Shown: positions 42,883 to 54,871, counted from the first letter of the stretch. The stretch: DNA of 64,000 bases from Archangium lipolyticum (GCF_024623785.1 NZ_JANKBZ010000036.1:51719-115718), one strand, 5' to 3'. Numbers and translations are program-made. The notes: generated by a model not told the origin, from the sequence alone.

Positions 42883-43584
42883 TCATGCTCCGGGGGAGCC
42901 TCCTGGCACCGCGAGCAGGGCGTTGAGCCGTTGGACCAGGGCCTTGTCCTTCGAGGCCGCCGCGCGCGTGCTGTGTTCGCAGTCAGTGACCCATCCGAGT
43001 GGCTCCTCGTGCCACCACTTGTGCTCGCTCGCATGGGTCATGGTCTGGCACCAGTCCTTCGAGAGCGAGCGGGCCGCTTGGAGGTCGCGTGCCCCCAACT
43101 TCGAGAACAGCGCCTCCACGGAGCGCCGCATCGTCTCGAGGTCGACGCCCTGGGTGACCCAGGCGCCCGGCAGGAGGAGCCCCTGGGCGTGCGGCGAATC
43201 CGCCAGGGACATCCACTCCTCGTAGCGCAGCAGCGGGAGGCGCCAGTGGGGGCCCGCCTCGCCCAGGAGGAGCGGCTCGCTCCCGGGGCTCGACAGCTTG
43301 TACTCCGCCAGCCCGGGATGAATGAGGACCTGCAGGAGCACGCCACGCGGCAGGGGGACCTCGACACGTGTCGGGTCCTCGAGAATCCCGTCCGTCTCAT
43401 CGAAGGTGTCGGCGTCGTACCGGGTCGCGCCATGCCACCAGTTCAGCAAGGCCTTTTCGCTGGCGATGCCGAAGGCGGAGACGACCTTGGCGGGCTCGAA
43501 CGGGTCGCCGATCTGTCCAAAGGAGGAACACAGATGGCCTGCCCAGAACCTCGGGTCATTCATCAGGGAGTTGTCCAGGGGCAT
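42883..43584 (-). CDS. unknown cytosolic protein
   Basis: A 233-residue protein with motifs FWAGHLCSSFGQIGDPFEP, KALLNWWHGATRYDADTFDE, GVLLQVLIHPGLAEYKL, WRLPLLRYEEWMSL and a helical C-terminal region rich in Trp, His and Cys (KDWCQTMTHASEHKWWHEEPL). No signal peptide or membrane segment. Not a family I recognise; the aspect is that of a small-ligand-binding or immunity-like protein. The ribosome binding site is weak, so the start could be the second ATG (MNDPRFW). A dispersed repeat lies just upstream. Confidence 0.6.
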   Translation of the reverse strand: MPLDNSLMNDPRFWAGHLCSSFGQIGDPFEPAKVVSAFGIASEKALLNWWHGATRYDADTFDETDGILEDPTRVEVPLPRGVLLQVLIHPGLAEYKLSSPGSEPLLLGEAGPHWRLPLLRYEEWMSLADSPHAQGLLLPGAWVTQGVDLETMRRSVEALFSKLGARDLQAARSLSKDWCQTMTHASEHKWWHEEPLGWVTDCEHSTRAAASKDKALVQRLNALLAVPGGSPGA

Positions 43585-43663
43585 GCGCGAACCATACAGG
43601 CTCTCGTTGCACCGTGTGCCTCACGCCCCGCCGAAGCTCACGGTGAGAGAGACTGAGGCGGTC

Positions 43664-43692
43664 GTGGACGGGGGCCGCCCGAGCAGTGCGCC
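43664..43692 (+). repeat. dispersed repeat copy
   Basis: GTGGACGGGGGCCGCCCGAG, then CAGTGCGCC; shares a GACGGGGGCCGCCCGAGC core with 53434-53465 and is related to the copies near 7741 and 55626. It lies between two convergent-like gene ends. Confidence 0.5.
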
Positions 43693-43722
43693 AGACCGGG
43701 TGCGGCTGACCGAAGGGCATCA

Positions 43723-45054
43723 CTAACGGCGGTAGAGCAGGTACGGGCGGCGCTGGGCGTCGAACTCCACCAGCTCGTCGCGCCACGCGCCGACGAGCTC
43801 GTCCGTGGACGCCCCAGCGTCGATCATCGTGCGCAGCCGCTCGGACCCGCTCAGCTTGTCGATCCAGTACGGCCGCGCGGCGTCCCAGGAGTCGGTCCGC
43901 CAGACGAAGGCGGGGTACTTGCGCGCCTCCACCAGCATCGCGACGGCCGTCCGGATCGGGTCGAAGGCCTGCGGGTCGGTCACCTTCACCTCGACGCCGG
44001 CGCACAGCGTATTGGCGAACTTGTTGAACGTCGGCGTGAAGTAGGCCTCCCGGAAGCTCACCCCGGGCAGGTTCGCGGCGTTGAGCCGGTCGCTCCAGTG
44101 GTAGTCGAACCCGGGCCCGCCGATGAGCTCGAACGGGCGCGTGGTGCCGCGCCCCTCGGACAGGCTCGCCACGCCCTCGAACATGCCGGTACCAGGGTAC
44201 ACCAGCGCGGTGTCCGGGGTCGGCATGTTGGGGCTCGGCATGACCCACGGAACGTCGGTGTCGGCGCCCATCATGTTCGGCACCCAGCCGCTGCACTCGA
44301 TGACCTCCAGCTCGACCGGACGCCCGGCGTCGGTCGGCAGGAACTCGCCGTTGTAGAAGCGGGCCAGCTCGCCGACGGTCATCCCGTGCTGCTGGACGAT
44401 CTCCTTCTTGCCGACGGCGGTGGTGAAGCGGGTGGTCATCATCGGCCCGTACGCCTTGCCGCCCGCCGGGTTGGGCCGGTCGAGCACGACGTAGCGCAGC
44501 CCACGCCGGGCTGCGGCGACCATCGAGTCGTAGAGCGCCCAGATGTAGGTGTAGAACCGGCTGCCGACGTCCTGGATGTCGAAGACGACGGTCTGCACGC
44601 CGGCCCGCTCGTAGAGGGTCTCCCAGGTGGCCTGGCTGGCGTTGTACGCGTCATAGACGGTCAGCCCGGTGCGCGCGTCGATCCCGGTGCCCTCGCTGCC
44701 GCCGGCCTGCGCGGAGCCGCGGAAACCGTGCTCGGGGCCGAAGACGCCGCCGATGGTCAGCCCCCCGGTGTCCCGGGCGTGCGCGTGCATCAGGTCGACC
44801 AGGTGGCTGTACCTGCCGTCCACGCCGGTGGGGTTGGAGATGACGCCGACCCGCTCACCGGCGAGCGCCGCGAAACCGCCCTCGACCAGGTGGTCCAGGC
44901 CGGTGCGCACCGGAAACCGGGGTCGCTGGCCGGGTTTGGCCGGCTCGGGGCTGGCCGGATCGTCGGCCGCCGCACAGGCGACGGCGCTGACGGCGGCCCC
45001 ACCGCCCAGGGCGATGACACGTCGGCGACTCAGCCGTTCAGGATCTCTTCCCAT
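43723..45054 (-). CDS. NamZ-like exo-beta-N-acetylmuramidase (DUF1343)
   Basis: A 443-residue exported protein with a Tat-type signal (SRRRVIALGGGAAVSAVAC, also a possible lipobox). The DUF1343 motifs are present: VGVISNPTGVDG near 65, GGVFGPEHGFRG near 105 (the proposed acid/base Glu), VVLDRPNPAGGKAYGP near 190, TVGELARFYNGE and YPGTGMFEGVASLSEGRGTTRPFE near 310. Characterised NamZ enzymes remove terminal N-acetylmuramic acid from peptidoglycan fragments. GGGAGG precedes the ATG. The sequence looks actinobacterial in flavour, so transfer is likely. Confidence 0.83.
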   Translation of the reverse strand: MGRDPERLSRRRVIALGGGAAVSAVACAAADDPASPEPAKPGQRPRFPVRTGLDHLVEGGFAALAGERVGVISNPTGVDGRYSHLVDLMHAHARDTGGLTIGGVFGPEHGFRGSAQAGGSEGTGIDARTGLTVYDAYNASQATWETLYERAGVQTVVFDIQDVGSRFYTYIWALYDSMVAAARRGLRYVVLDRPNPAGGKAYGPMMTTRFTTAVGKKEIVQQHGMTVGELARFYNGEFLPTDAGRPVELEVIECSGWVPNMMGADTDVPWVMPSPNMPTPDTALVYPGTGMFEGVASLSEGRGTTRPFELIGGPGFDYHWSDRLNAANLPGVSFREAYFTPTFNKFANTLCAGVEVKVTDPQAFDPIRTAVAMLVEARKYPAFVWRTDSWDAARPYWIDKLSGSERLRTMIDAGASTDELVGAWRDELVEFDAQRRPYLLYRR

Positions 45055-45116
45055 GACGCCTCCCGAGACTCGACTCCTGTCGGGACGGTAGTCGGCAGCC
45101 GGATCACCGACAAGAA

Positions 45117-45210
45117 GCCAGAGAGGGTGTCAGAGAGGGTGTCAAAGAACTCGAGAGACACGACGCAGAGAGGGTGTCAAAGAACTCCAGAGACAGTGTC
45201 AAAGGACTCG
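45117..45210. repeat. left REP-like hairpin cluster of the RAYT element
   Basis: Two 29-bp direct repeats (45132-45160 and 45167-45195, one mismatch; core GGGTGTCAAAGAACTC) plus two partial copies. Each contains a GTGTC/GACAC inverted pair able to form a hairpin. They match, inverted, the right end at 46261-46282. Confidence 0.7.
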
Positions 45211-45335
45211 AAACGAGGGGCTTGAGCGAGAACGAGGCTTGGGCGTGGACGGGTAGGCGACCGCTCTTCAAGTCTTTCCGAGGACTTGGAACTGGCCCCC
45301 AGGATGCATCCGGCCTGATGACTCGTGCGTAGGGG

Positions 45336-46274
45336 ATGGGGATGGGCTGGCCGCTGAGGATGTTCCAGGAGGAGGGCTTCTATTTCGTTACGTCCAGGTG
45401 CTTCCAGGGACGGCTGCTGCTGCGCCCCAGCGCGCAAGTGAATGAGGTGGTGGGAGGGGTGCTGGCGCGAGCCGTCCAGCAGAGCGCCGGCAATGTGCGG
45501 CTGCACGCGTTCACCTTCGCCTCCAACCACTTCCACCTGCTGGTGTGGGCCCGGGGGGCAGCGCTCGCCGGTTTCATGCAGTATCTGCGCGCCAACCTCT
45601 CCAGGAAGGTGGGACGGTTGGTGGACTGGAGTGGCGGCTTCTGGGAGAGGCGCTATTCAGCCGAGCCGGTACTGGACGACGAGGCGCTGGTAGGCCGGCT
45701 GCGCTACGTGCTGGCCCATGGGGTGAAGGAGGGGCTGGTGGAGAGGAGCGCTGAGTGGCCGGGCCTCACGTGCCTGCCGCAGTTGCTGGGACCGGCTCGG
45801 CGTCTGTTCCAGTGGTTCAGCTGGACGAAGCGCTGGAGCAAGAGGGGGAGCGAGGACATGGCGGCGGGGGAGGGGCGCTTCGCCGAGGAAATTGCCGAGC
45901 CAGTGGAGTTGGTGGTGGAGCCCCTGCCGTGTTGGAAAGGACTGGGGGAGGAGGAGCGGCAGCGTGCGGTGCGGAGAGTGGTGGAGGCGGTGGAGTCCGA
46001 GGCTGGCGCAAAGGACAGGCCGGTGTTGGGGGCGCGAGCCGTGAGGGCACAGCACCCGCATACCCGGCCCAAGCACCTCGAGCGGAGCCCTCGGCCGTTG
46101 GGGCATGCTTCTACGCGCCAATCATTGAAGGAGTTGCGTGAGCAATACCGGGCCTTCGTCGCGGCGTTCCGAGAGGCGGCGGCACGGTGGATGCGAGGGG
46201 ACTTCTCGGCCCGTTTTCCGCCCTTCTCCTTCCCGCCGCGTGTCGTGCCGTGTCGCGTCGCTCGAGTTCCCTGA
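45336..46274 (+). mobile_element. REP-associated tyrosine transposase (RAYT, Y1/IS200-like)
   Basis: A 312-residue single-strand transposase of the Y1_Tnp fold. The HUH metal motif is HFH (65-67) in SNHFHLLVW, and the nucleophile candidate is Tyr107 in FWERRYSAE, followed by the usual RLRYVLAHGVKEGL helix. RAYT enzymes act on REP hairpins and are usually single-copy, domesticated relatives of IS200/IS605 transposases. The gene is full length and unbroken, and REP-like hairpins lie on both sides. The C-terminus ends inside the right repeat. Three fragments of related copies occur at 11848, 18751 and 53494. Confidence 0.85.
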
Positions 46275-46282
46275 CACGCTCT
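46261..46282 (-). repeat. right REP-like end of the RAYT element
   Basis: The reverse complement, AGAGCGTGTCAGGGAACTCG AG, matches 45136-45157 with three mismatches in 22 bases. The RAYT stop codon (46272-46274) lies inside it. Confidence 0.65.
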
Positions 46283-46308
46283 CCGGGGGCGAGGGATGAA
46301 GCGTCGAG

Positions 46309-47001
46309 CTACGTCGCCAGGTACTTCTTCAAGGAGTCGTTGGCGGCGTTGCGGTACTCCGGGATGCGGTGGCGCTCGGCCTGGGCGAGGGCCTGCTTCA
46401 GGCGCGCCTCATCGAGGTCTTGGGTGTAGGCCGGGGTACCGGGCTGCTGGCGCCACGAGTCCGAGAGGCTGCCGGCATCGACGGGCTCGAACCCGAGCTC
46501 GTCCACGAGCCGGAGCACCTTCGCCCGAGCTTCGGGCGGATCCCCCGCGACCGGCAGCGCGATCCTCCCCGGTGTGCCCTTGGCCGTGCCCTTCTCCAGC
46601 AGGCTCTTGAAGTAGATGTTGTTGAAGGCCTTGACGACGGGGCGGCCGATCCGTGACGCGACCCACTCGCTCTCGACCATTCCGCCGTCGAGTTCCGCGA
46701 GCTGTCCGTCGCGGATGGGGTAGTAGTTGCCCGTGTCGATCACGACGACGTCCTTGGGTACGTTCGCGAAGAGATCCCTGGGCAGGTCCAGGACGGCCTT
46801 CTGGGGGATCGTCAGGACGACGACCTCGCCAGCCCGCGCCGCCTCGGCGCGGGTGACGGCCTTCGCGCCCGTCTCCGCCGCGAGCTCGCCAAGCGTCTCG
46901 GGCCCGCGAGAGTTCGCGATGAAGACCTCGTGTCCGAGCCGGGTCCAGCGTCGAGCGAGGGTTCCACCAATCATTCCCGCGCCGATGATTCCGATCTTCA
47001 T
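46309..47001 (-). CDS. F420/NADP-oxidoreductase-type reductase
   Basis: A 230-residue Rossmann-fold enzyme of the coenzyme F420-dependent NADP oxidoreductase (Fno-like) family. The glycine-rich motif IGIIGAGMIGG (3-13), the phosphate-recognising NSR (31-33) of NADP(H)-binding members, VVVLTIPQKAV near 63 and the AFNNIYF segment near 125 fit the family. Myxobacteria may not make F420, so NADPH is the more likely cofactor alone. GGAGG lies nine bases before the ATG. It is preceded by a gap of 219 bases with three CTCCACGACAC-like direct repeats (near 47150) before the GST gene. Confidence 0.82.
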   Translation of the reverse strand: MKIGIIGAGMIGGTLARRWTRLGHEVFIANSRGPETLGELAAETGAKAVTRAEAARAGEVVVLTIPQKAVLDLPRDLFANVPKDVVVIDTGNYYPIRDGQLAELDGGMVESEWVASRIGRPVVKAFNNIYFKSLLEKGTAKGTPGRIALPVAGDPPEARAKVLRLVDELGFEPVDAGSLSDSWRQQPGTPAYTQDLDEARLKQALAQAERHRIPEYRNAANDSLKKYLAT

Positions 47002-47220
47002 GCCGCCATCCTCCTGGGAGCGATTCCCATGACTCCGTGCGCCGGTTCGATGCCCGACCCCCACGAGCGGTGCGCGGTGCGTGCCGGATTCTCGACGCGA
47101 CCGCCGGCGCCGGCTCCGGCGGCCCGGCTGTACGAGGTGTTTGACACCTCCACGACACCTCCACGACACCTTCACGGACGCGCCTGGGGCGTGTCCGCGA
47201 TTTAGAGCAACAATGCTGGA

Positions 47221-47883
47221 ATGCTCACGCTCTACGGCTTTGGCCGCGTCAACTCGAAGGTAGTGGGTCTCACGCGTGATTTGCGCGTCCTGTGGACGCT
47301 CGAGGAACTGGGCGTGCCCTACCGGGTGCACGGCGTGGATCATCCCGCGGGGGAGCTCAGGAGCGAGGAGTACCGGCGGCTGAACCCCTTCTCTCAGGTG
47401 CCGGTGCTCGAGGACGACGGCTTCGTCCTCACCGAGACGGGCGCGATCCTGCTGTACCTGGCGGAGAAGACGGGCAGATTGATGCCCGCGGATCTCCAGG
47501 GCCGCGCCCAGGTGACGCGCTGGTGCTTCGCCGCGCTCAACACCCTGGAGCCCCCGCTGTTCCAGATCGTGATGATCGATCTGTTCGGCGCCGCCGATCC
47601 CACCGGCGCGCAGCGGCGTCCCGAGCTGGTGCAGTGGGCCGGGCGCGCGCTGACATCGCTTGAGGACTGGCTTCGGGAGCGTCCGTATCTCACCGGCGAG
47701 GCGTTCACCGTGGCGGACATCCTGATGACCACGGTGCTGCGCGAGGTGCGCAACGCGGGCGTGCTCGACGGCTTCCCCCGGGTCTCCGCCTACCGCGAGC
47801 GCTGTGAGGCACGGCCCGCCTGGCAGCGGACGCTGGAGGCCTATGAGCAGCGCCTCGGGGCCCCGGCGGGCAGCGCGCGCTAG
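47221..47883 (+). CDS. glutathione S-transferase family protein
   Basis: A 220-residue GST. The thioredoxin-like domain shows SKVVGLTRDLRVLWTLEELG, the cis-Pro motif SQVPVLEDDGFVL and ETGAILLYLAEKTG; the helical domain contains FTVADILM. It differs from the GST at 19989 by having Ser instead of Cys at the N-terminal active position (NSK), indicating a Ser- or Tyr-type GST such as the theta/beta-like class. Substrate unknown. It stands alone, divergent from the F420-type gene; the ribosome binding site is not strong. Confidence 0.84.
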   Translation: MLTLYGFGRVNSKVVGLTRDLRVLWTLEELGVPYRVHGVDHPAGELRSEEYRRLNPFSQVPVLEDDGFVLTETGAILLYLAEKTGRLMPADLQGRAQVTRWCFAALNTLEPPLFQIVMIDLFGAADPTGAQRRPELVQWAGRALTSLEDWLRERPYLTGEAFTVADILMTTVLREVRNAGVLDGFPRVSAYRERCEARPAWQRTLEAYEQRLGAPAGSAR

Positions 47884-47941
47884 CCGCGTCTGGCTCTCGG
47901 AGAAGTGGATGGGCGCCCGGGACCTGTGACGTGCCGCCCGC

Positions 47942-51156
<3,215 letters not shown>

Positions 51157-51804
51157 ATGATGCGTATTTCATCCCCTGTTGTCCTCGCGCTCGCGGTTGG
51201 GGCGCTCATGAGTGCCTGTGCGGCAACCCCGATCGGCTACGAATCGGGAACGACTGCCGCGGAGCGGGACTCGCTGCACCGCTCCGTGGCGGCCCCCGTC
51301 GTGGAGGCGAATGCTCCCTTCATCTCCCACACCCTCGAGGCCGAGATCGCCGTGCCCCCGGGCGTGCTGCTCCCCTGGTTGGTGAACGTTCCGCTGGAGC
51401 GTGTTCTCCCTGGGACCGAGGAGCTCCCCGGAGTGGAGAGGGCCGATGTCCTCTCGGCCTCCTGGGGCACCCCTGGAACGCGTCGGCGCGTGGTGTTGCG
51501 TGATGGAAACACGGCGCTCGAAGAGCTGCTCGTGGTGGAGGAGGGGCGTCGCTTCCAGTACGTCGTCTGGAACTTCACGAACGACGCGCGGCGTGCCGTC
51601 CAGTATGCGGTGGGCGAGTTCCGCTTCACGCCGACACCGAGCGGAACGCACCTGAGCTGGACGTACCGCTTCCGCGGGCTGGGGTGGCCCACGACGGGTT
51701 TCCTCGAGTCCTTCGTCGAAGAGGACTACGCTGGTTTCATGCGGGCTGGTATGGAGCGCATCAGGACCGAAGCGGTGAAGGAGCTTCCGGGGCATACTCT
51801 CTGA
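51157..51804 (+). CDS. SRPBCC-fold lipoprotein
   Basis: A 215-residue exported protein with a signal ending in MSAC (lipid Cys near 26). The mature part has the SRPBCC/START-like pattern: ISHTLEAEIAVPPGVLLPWLVN, LERVLPGTEELPGV, LVVEEGRRFQYVVWNF, FTPTPSGTHLSWTYRFR and a C-terminal helix FMRAGMERIRTEAV. Such proteins bind hydrophobic ligands in a deep pocket. GGAGGAG precedes ATG 51157 (an adjacent second ATG is possible). The TetR gene starts 24 bases after its stop, and a palindrome lies in its leader, so it is probably under that repressor. Confidence 0.78.
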   Translation: MMRISSPVVLALAVGALMSACAATPIGYESGTTAAERDSLHRSVAAPVVEANAPFISHTLEAEIAVPPGVLLPWLVNVPLERVLPGTEELPGVERADVLSASWGTPGTRRRVVLRDGNTALEELLVVEEGRRFQYVVWNFTNDARRAVQYAVGEFRFTPTPSGTHLSWTYRFRGLGWPTTGFLESFVEEDYAGFMRAGMERIRTEAVKELPGHTL

Positions 51805-51828
51805 CGCCGGTCACCGGCAGGAGCATCC

Positions 51829-52500
51829 GTGGCGGGAGAGCGCAAAACGAGCCGGACGGGAGCCGCGCGGGGCAAACAGCCCGCGAAGACACGTGGCTAT
51901 CACCACCTCGATCTCCGTCGTGCGCTGCTCGATGCCGCCATCGAGTTCTTGCGTGAGGGTGATGTCACGGGCCTGACCATCCAGGTCCTCGCGAGGGCCG
52001 CGGGCGTATCTCCCGGCGCGCCGTATCACCACTTTCCGGACAAGCAGTCACTCCTGGCCGCGCTGGCCACGGAGGGCTTCGAGATTCTCGGGGAGAAACT
52101 CGTGAGGGCCGTGAGCCGGGAGCCCTCGGCACCAGGTCAGGCCGCGGCGCTTGCCACCGCGTATCTCGCCTTCGCGCGTGAGCATGCGTCGCACTACCGC
52201 ATCATGTTCCTGCCCGACATCGAGGACCGTGTGCGCTTCGCCGCCGTTCACGCTGCCTCCGAGAGGTGCCTTCAGGTGCTGCTGGGAGTGGTGGCGGCGG
52301 GAAACCCCGGGATGTCATCAGAGTCCGTGGCGGCCCGGGCCATCGCCGTCTGGTCGCTGTGCCACGGGTTCGCATCCCTCCGGGCGGCCCGGGTCCTCGG
52401 AAACATTCCCGGGATTCCGAAGCTCGAGTTGCTGGAGCGGGTTGCTGTCGCCGAGGTGGTGACCGTCGCGCTGGGGACAGGCGCGGGCCTTGCTGGGTAG
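51829..52500 (+). CDS. TetR-family transcriptional regulator
   Basis: A 223-residue regulator with GTG start. The N-terminal HTH (about 28-75) contains FLREGDVTGLTIQVLARAAG, then SPGAPYHHFPDKQSLLAAL, the classic TetR recognition pattern. The C-terminal effector domain is the WHG/AcrR-like type (YLAFAREHASHYRIMFLP, near 110-130). It is in the same operon orientation as the SRPBCC lipoprotein and likely auto-regulates via the palindrome at 51127-51145. Ligand unknown, perhaps a lipid. Confidence 0.86.
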   Translation: MAGERKTSRTGAARGKQPAKTRGYHHLDLRRALLDAAIEFLREGDVTGLTIQVLARAAGVSPGAPYHHFPDKQSLLAALATEGFEILGEKLVRAVSREPSAPGQAAALATAYLAFAREHASHYRIMFLPDIEDRVRFAAVHAASERCLQVLLGVVAAGNPGMSSESVAARAIAVWSLCHGFASLRAARVLGNIPGIPKLELLERVAVAEVVTVALGTGAGLAG

Positions 52501-52623
52501 CGGGCCGCAGCGGAGCGGGGAGGATGCGAGTCGACGAAGGAGCGCACGCCGCGATTGGATTGGGTGCCTTGTCGAGCAGGGCGTCGGTGATGCGCTGGAC
52601 GCGTGGCCGCAAGAGCTCGGCTG

Positions 52624-53226
52624 TCAGTCGATGAGGCCGTGCGCCCGGAACATCCGCTCGAGGATGTCGCGGATCACCGGCTGCTTGCGCTGGTTGTAGT
52701 CCATCACCACGCCGCCCTCCGCGTTGATCTGCTCGGCCGACGCGAACTTCGCCGCGGCGTACAGCTCGCGGTCCTCCGGATGCGCGATGAGCCAGTCCCG
52801 CAGCATCCGGTGCCGGATGGCCTCGGGGCAGTCGGGGCTCCAGATGTGGATGTTCGCGGGCGGCGAGTCGCCGCGGGCGAACCGGTGCTCGTGGAAGACC
52901 GGCTCGCGGAACAGCACCGGGAAGCCCGCCGCCTCGAGCGCCGGGCGGTAGGCGTCCTCGTCTCGCGAGTCGGGAACCGTGAGGTCGATGTCGATGACCG
53001 GCTTCGCCGGCAGGCCGGGAACGGAGGTGGAGCCGACGTGCTCGATCGAGAGCGCCACCTCGCCGAGGGCGGCGCGGAGCCGTGCGGCGAGCTCGGCGAA
53101 GGCGGCCGGCCATGACGGGTCGTACGGCACCACCTCGATGTGCTCGCTCTTCGGCGGGGAAACGAAGTACTCGACGCCGTTCGGGTCGTACTCGTGGTTG
53201 CGGACGATCTCTGCTGCGCTGGCCAC
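52624..53226 (-). CDS. GrpB-family (UPF0157) nucleotidyltransferase-like protein
   Basis: A 200-residue protein with the GrpB motifs: VVPYDPSWPAAFAELAARL, IEHVGSTSVPGLPAKPVIDIDL (the GSTSVPG-x6-D-x-D nucleotidyltransferase signature), NIHIWSPDCPEAIRHRMLRD and LAHPEDRELYAAAK. The fold is of the Pol-beta superfamily, but the reaction is unknown. The GTG at 53226 follows the family length; a longer ATG start at 53256 exists without better support. The 120 bases downstream carry a frame (LLRPRVQRITDALLDK) that may be a P450 remnant, weakly supported. Confidence 0.82.
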   Translation of the reverse strand: MASAAEIVRNHEYDPNGVEYFVSPPKSEHIEVVPYDPSWPAAFAELAARLRAALGEVALSIEHVGSTSVPGLPAKPVIDIDLTVPDSRDEDAYRPALEAAGFPVLFREPVFHEHRFARGDSPPANIHIWSPDCPEAIRHRMLRDWLIAHPEDRELYAAAKFASAEQINAEGGVVMDYNQRKQPVIRDILERMFRAHGLID

Positions 53227-53405
53227 GGTGCACGAGTGTAGTGACGGCGGGTGCACGCGTGAAGTCGCTTCGCGACGAACCGTCGAGCAGCACCCGGTCC
53301 TCCGAGAACCACTTCACCGCTTGCGTGAGCGTGCGGGACTCCTCGTCCTGCCCGCTCGCGACGAGTTGCCCGGGAGTGAAGGATTGAAGACCTGTGGAGA
53401 GGTGG

Positions 53406-53470
53406 AGGACTGGAGCGGAGGGACAGAGGAGGGCCGCTGACGGGGGCCGCCCGAGCCGTGCGCAGCACCG
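53406..53470 (+). repeat. dispersed repeat copy
   Basis: CTGGAGCGGAGGGACAGAGG, then AGGGCCGCTGACGGGGGCC and GCCCGAGCCGTGCGC. This is the best-preserved plus-strand copy of the GCTGACGGG family and lines up with the reverse complement of 55626-55698. Confidence 0.55.
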
Positions 53471-53493
53471 TTGACGCTCCGCCCGGCCCTCCC

Positions 53494-53656
53494 CCTCGTA
53501 CGGTGCGAGGCCGAGCGCACCCCTTGGGCTTGAGACGCTCGGGCCGGGTATGCGGGTGCTGCTGCTGCACCGCTCGCGCTCCCATGACAGGCCTCCCCTG
53601 CACACGGGCTTCGGCCTCCACCTCCCACAGCAGTGCTCGCACCGCCCGTTGTCTCT
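53494..53656 (-). mobile_element. C-terminal fragment of a RAYT transposase
   Basis: The minus frame reads ALLWEVEAEARVQGRPVMGARAV, then QQQHPHTRPERLKPKG, matching the AGAKDRPVLGARAVRAQHPHTRPKHL part of the intact RAYT protein. The left edge joins directly the truncated 3' end of the next pseudogene at 53657. Confidence 0.65.
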
Positions 53657-53915
53657 AAGAGCCTGTCGAGCTGCGCCTCGCCCCGGTAGAACACCCACAC
53701 CGGCTCCAGGTACAGGCTCGCCAGCGCGACCAGCTCCTTCCGCCGCTCCTTCTCCGCGGGGGCCGTACCGCCCTGCACGATGGCGACGTCGACGCCGGAG
53801 CCTGCGGAGCCGGCTCGACGAGCTGCCACGCCACGGCCACCAACGCCGCCAGCAGCACGGCCACCACCGCGGCCGCGCGCATCATCTCCAGACGCGACAG
53901 CGCCCGAGGATTCAC
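53657..53915 (-). pseudogene. frameshifted, truncated membrane protein (anti-sigma/kinase-accessory like)
   Basis: GTG at 53913-53915 starts VNPRALSRLEMMRAAAVVAVLLAALVAVAWQLVEPAPQ, a single-helix membrane protein beginning. After about 45 codons the sense changes frame: the continuation GGTAPAEKERRKELVALASLYLEPVWVFYRGEAQLDRLL is in the next frame, so one base is gained or lost near 53780. It then ends abruptly at the RAYT fragment. Similar proteins with a C-terminal enzymatic domain are recalled next to myxobacterial sigma factors, but this copy is dead. Confidence 0.5.
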
Positions 53916-54074
53916 GTTCTGCGCTCCCCGCACGCCATGCCCTCCTCTGGCTCCGGCCATCCTGGCGCGCGGGAGCTGCTCCGCCCTCCCTCGGTTGCCT
54001 GACTGCTCCAGAGGCAACTTCCCGGGTGTCGAGCATCGGTCCTTCGTCCTCGGGCCTCGCAGGGGAACCCGGCT

Positions 54075-54833
54075 TCAGCGCTGGAACAGGGAGATGCCGG
54101 CCCCCACGTTGTCGAGGAGCACGCTGAACCGGCCGAGCCCCGGCATGGCGAGCTCCTCGACCAGAACCCGGCCGCCGAGCTGGACGGCCTTCGTGCGCGC
54201 CTCGGCCAGATCCGCCACGACCACGTGATTCAGCCAGTTGGGCGGCATCCCCTCGGGTGCCTTCATGAGCCCACCGGCAACACGCTCGCCCCGGTAGAAG
54301 ACCGGCATGTTCGGGTTGCCCATGAACGGTCGCAGCTTCCAGCCGAACACCTTCTCGTAGAACGCCGCCGCGCCAGCCACGTCGGTGGTGTACAGCTCGG
54401 TCCACCCCATCATCCCCGGGCCCGGCAGCTCCACCTCGGGCGGGTCTCCCTGGCTTGCCTTGTACGCCATGACCGCCGCGCCCTGCGGATCCACCAGCAC
54501 CGCGAAACGCCCCACCGGCGGCATGTCGACGGGCCCCAGCAGCACCTTGCCCCCCGCGCTCCTCGCGGCGGCCGCGGCGGCATCCACATCGAGCACCGAG
54601 ACGTAGGCCATCCAGAAGGGAGGGACCCCCTGCATCTGGACGTCCGCGAGCGGCGCCATGCCGCCCATTCCCCGCCCCCCCACGTGGATCATCGTGTACT
54701 GGATCGAACCGGCCTGTACCGGCGCGATCTTCCAGCCCACCACCGCTTCGTAGAAGGCCTTGGACTTCGCGATATCGGGCGTGTGCAACTCCCACCACAC
54801 GAAACGGCCTGGGCACCAGCTGGCTTGTGTCAT
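54075..54833 (-). CDS. two-domain VOC-family protein
   Basis: A 252-residue protein with two glyoxalase/dioxygenase-like halves: residues about 5-125 (VWWELHTPDIAKSKAFYEAVVGW, VLVDPQGAAVMAYK) and about 135-250 (WTELYTTDVAGAAAFYEKVFGW, FSVLLDNVGAGISLFQ). Metal ligands are only partly conserved, so a binding rather than catalytic role is possible. This is the CPPB-like extradiol-dioxygenase-related duplicated type. The start at 54833 is fixed by length; the following 38 bases upstream hold the next gene's end. Confidence 0.84.
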   Translation of the reverse strand: MTQASWCPGRFVWWELHTPDIAKSKAFYEAVVGWKIAPVQAGSIQYTMIHVGGRGMGGMAPLADVQMQGVPPFWMAYVSVLDVDAAAAAARSAGGKVLLGPVDMPPVGRFAVLVDPQGAAVMAYKASQGDPPEVELPGPGMMGWTELYTTDVAGAAAFYEKVFGWKLRPFMGNPNMPVFYRGERVAGGLMKAPEGMPPNWLNHVVVADLAEARTKAVQLGGRVLVEELAMPGLGRFSVLLDNVGAGISLFQR

Positions 54834-54871
54834 GGCTCGTCAGGATAGCAACGCTCGGCCGGGTTCCGGGG

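Noticed and set aside
45117..45210. Possible CRISPR array
   Set aside because: Only two full repeats of 29 bases with a 6-base gap between them, each with its own hairpin; no spacer-sized intervals. They are REP-like elements of the RAYT.
47130..47180. Three CTCCACGACAC-like repeats before the GST gene
   Set aside because: Short, low-complexity and with no regulator nearby; insufficient to call a regulatory array.
52202..53698. 498-residue minus-strand frame spanning TetR and GrpB
   Set aside because: Runs antisense through the TetR gene and out of frame with GrpB; Arg/Pro-rich composition typical of GC-rich shadows. A possible P450 piece near 52500-52620 is too short to call.
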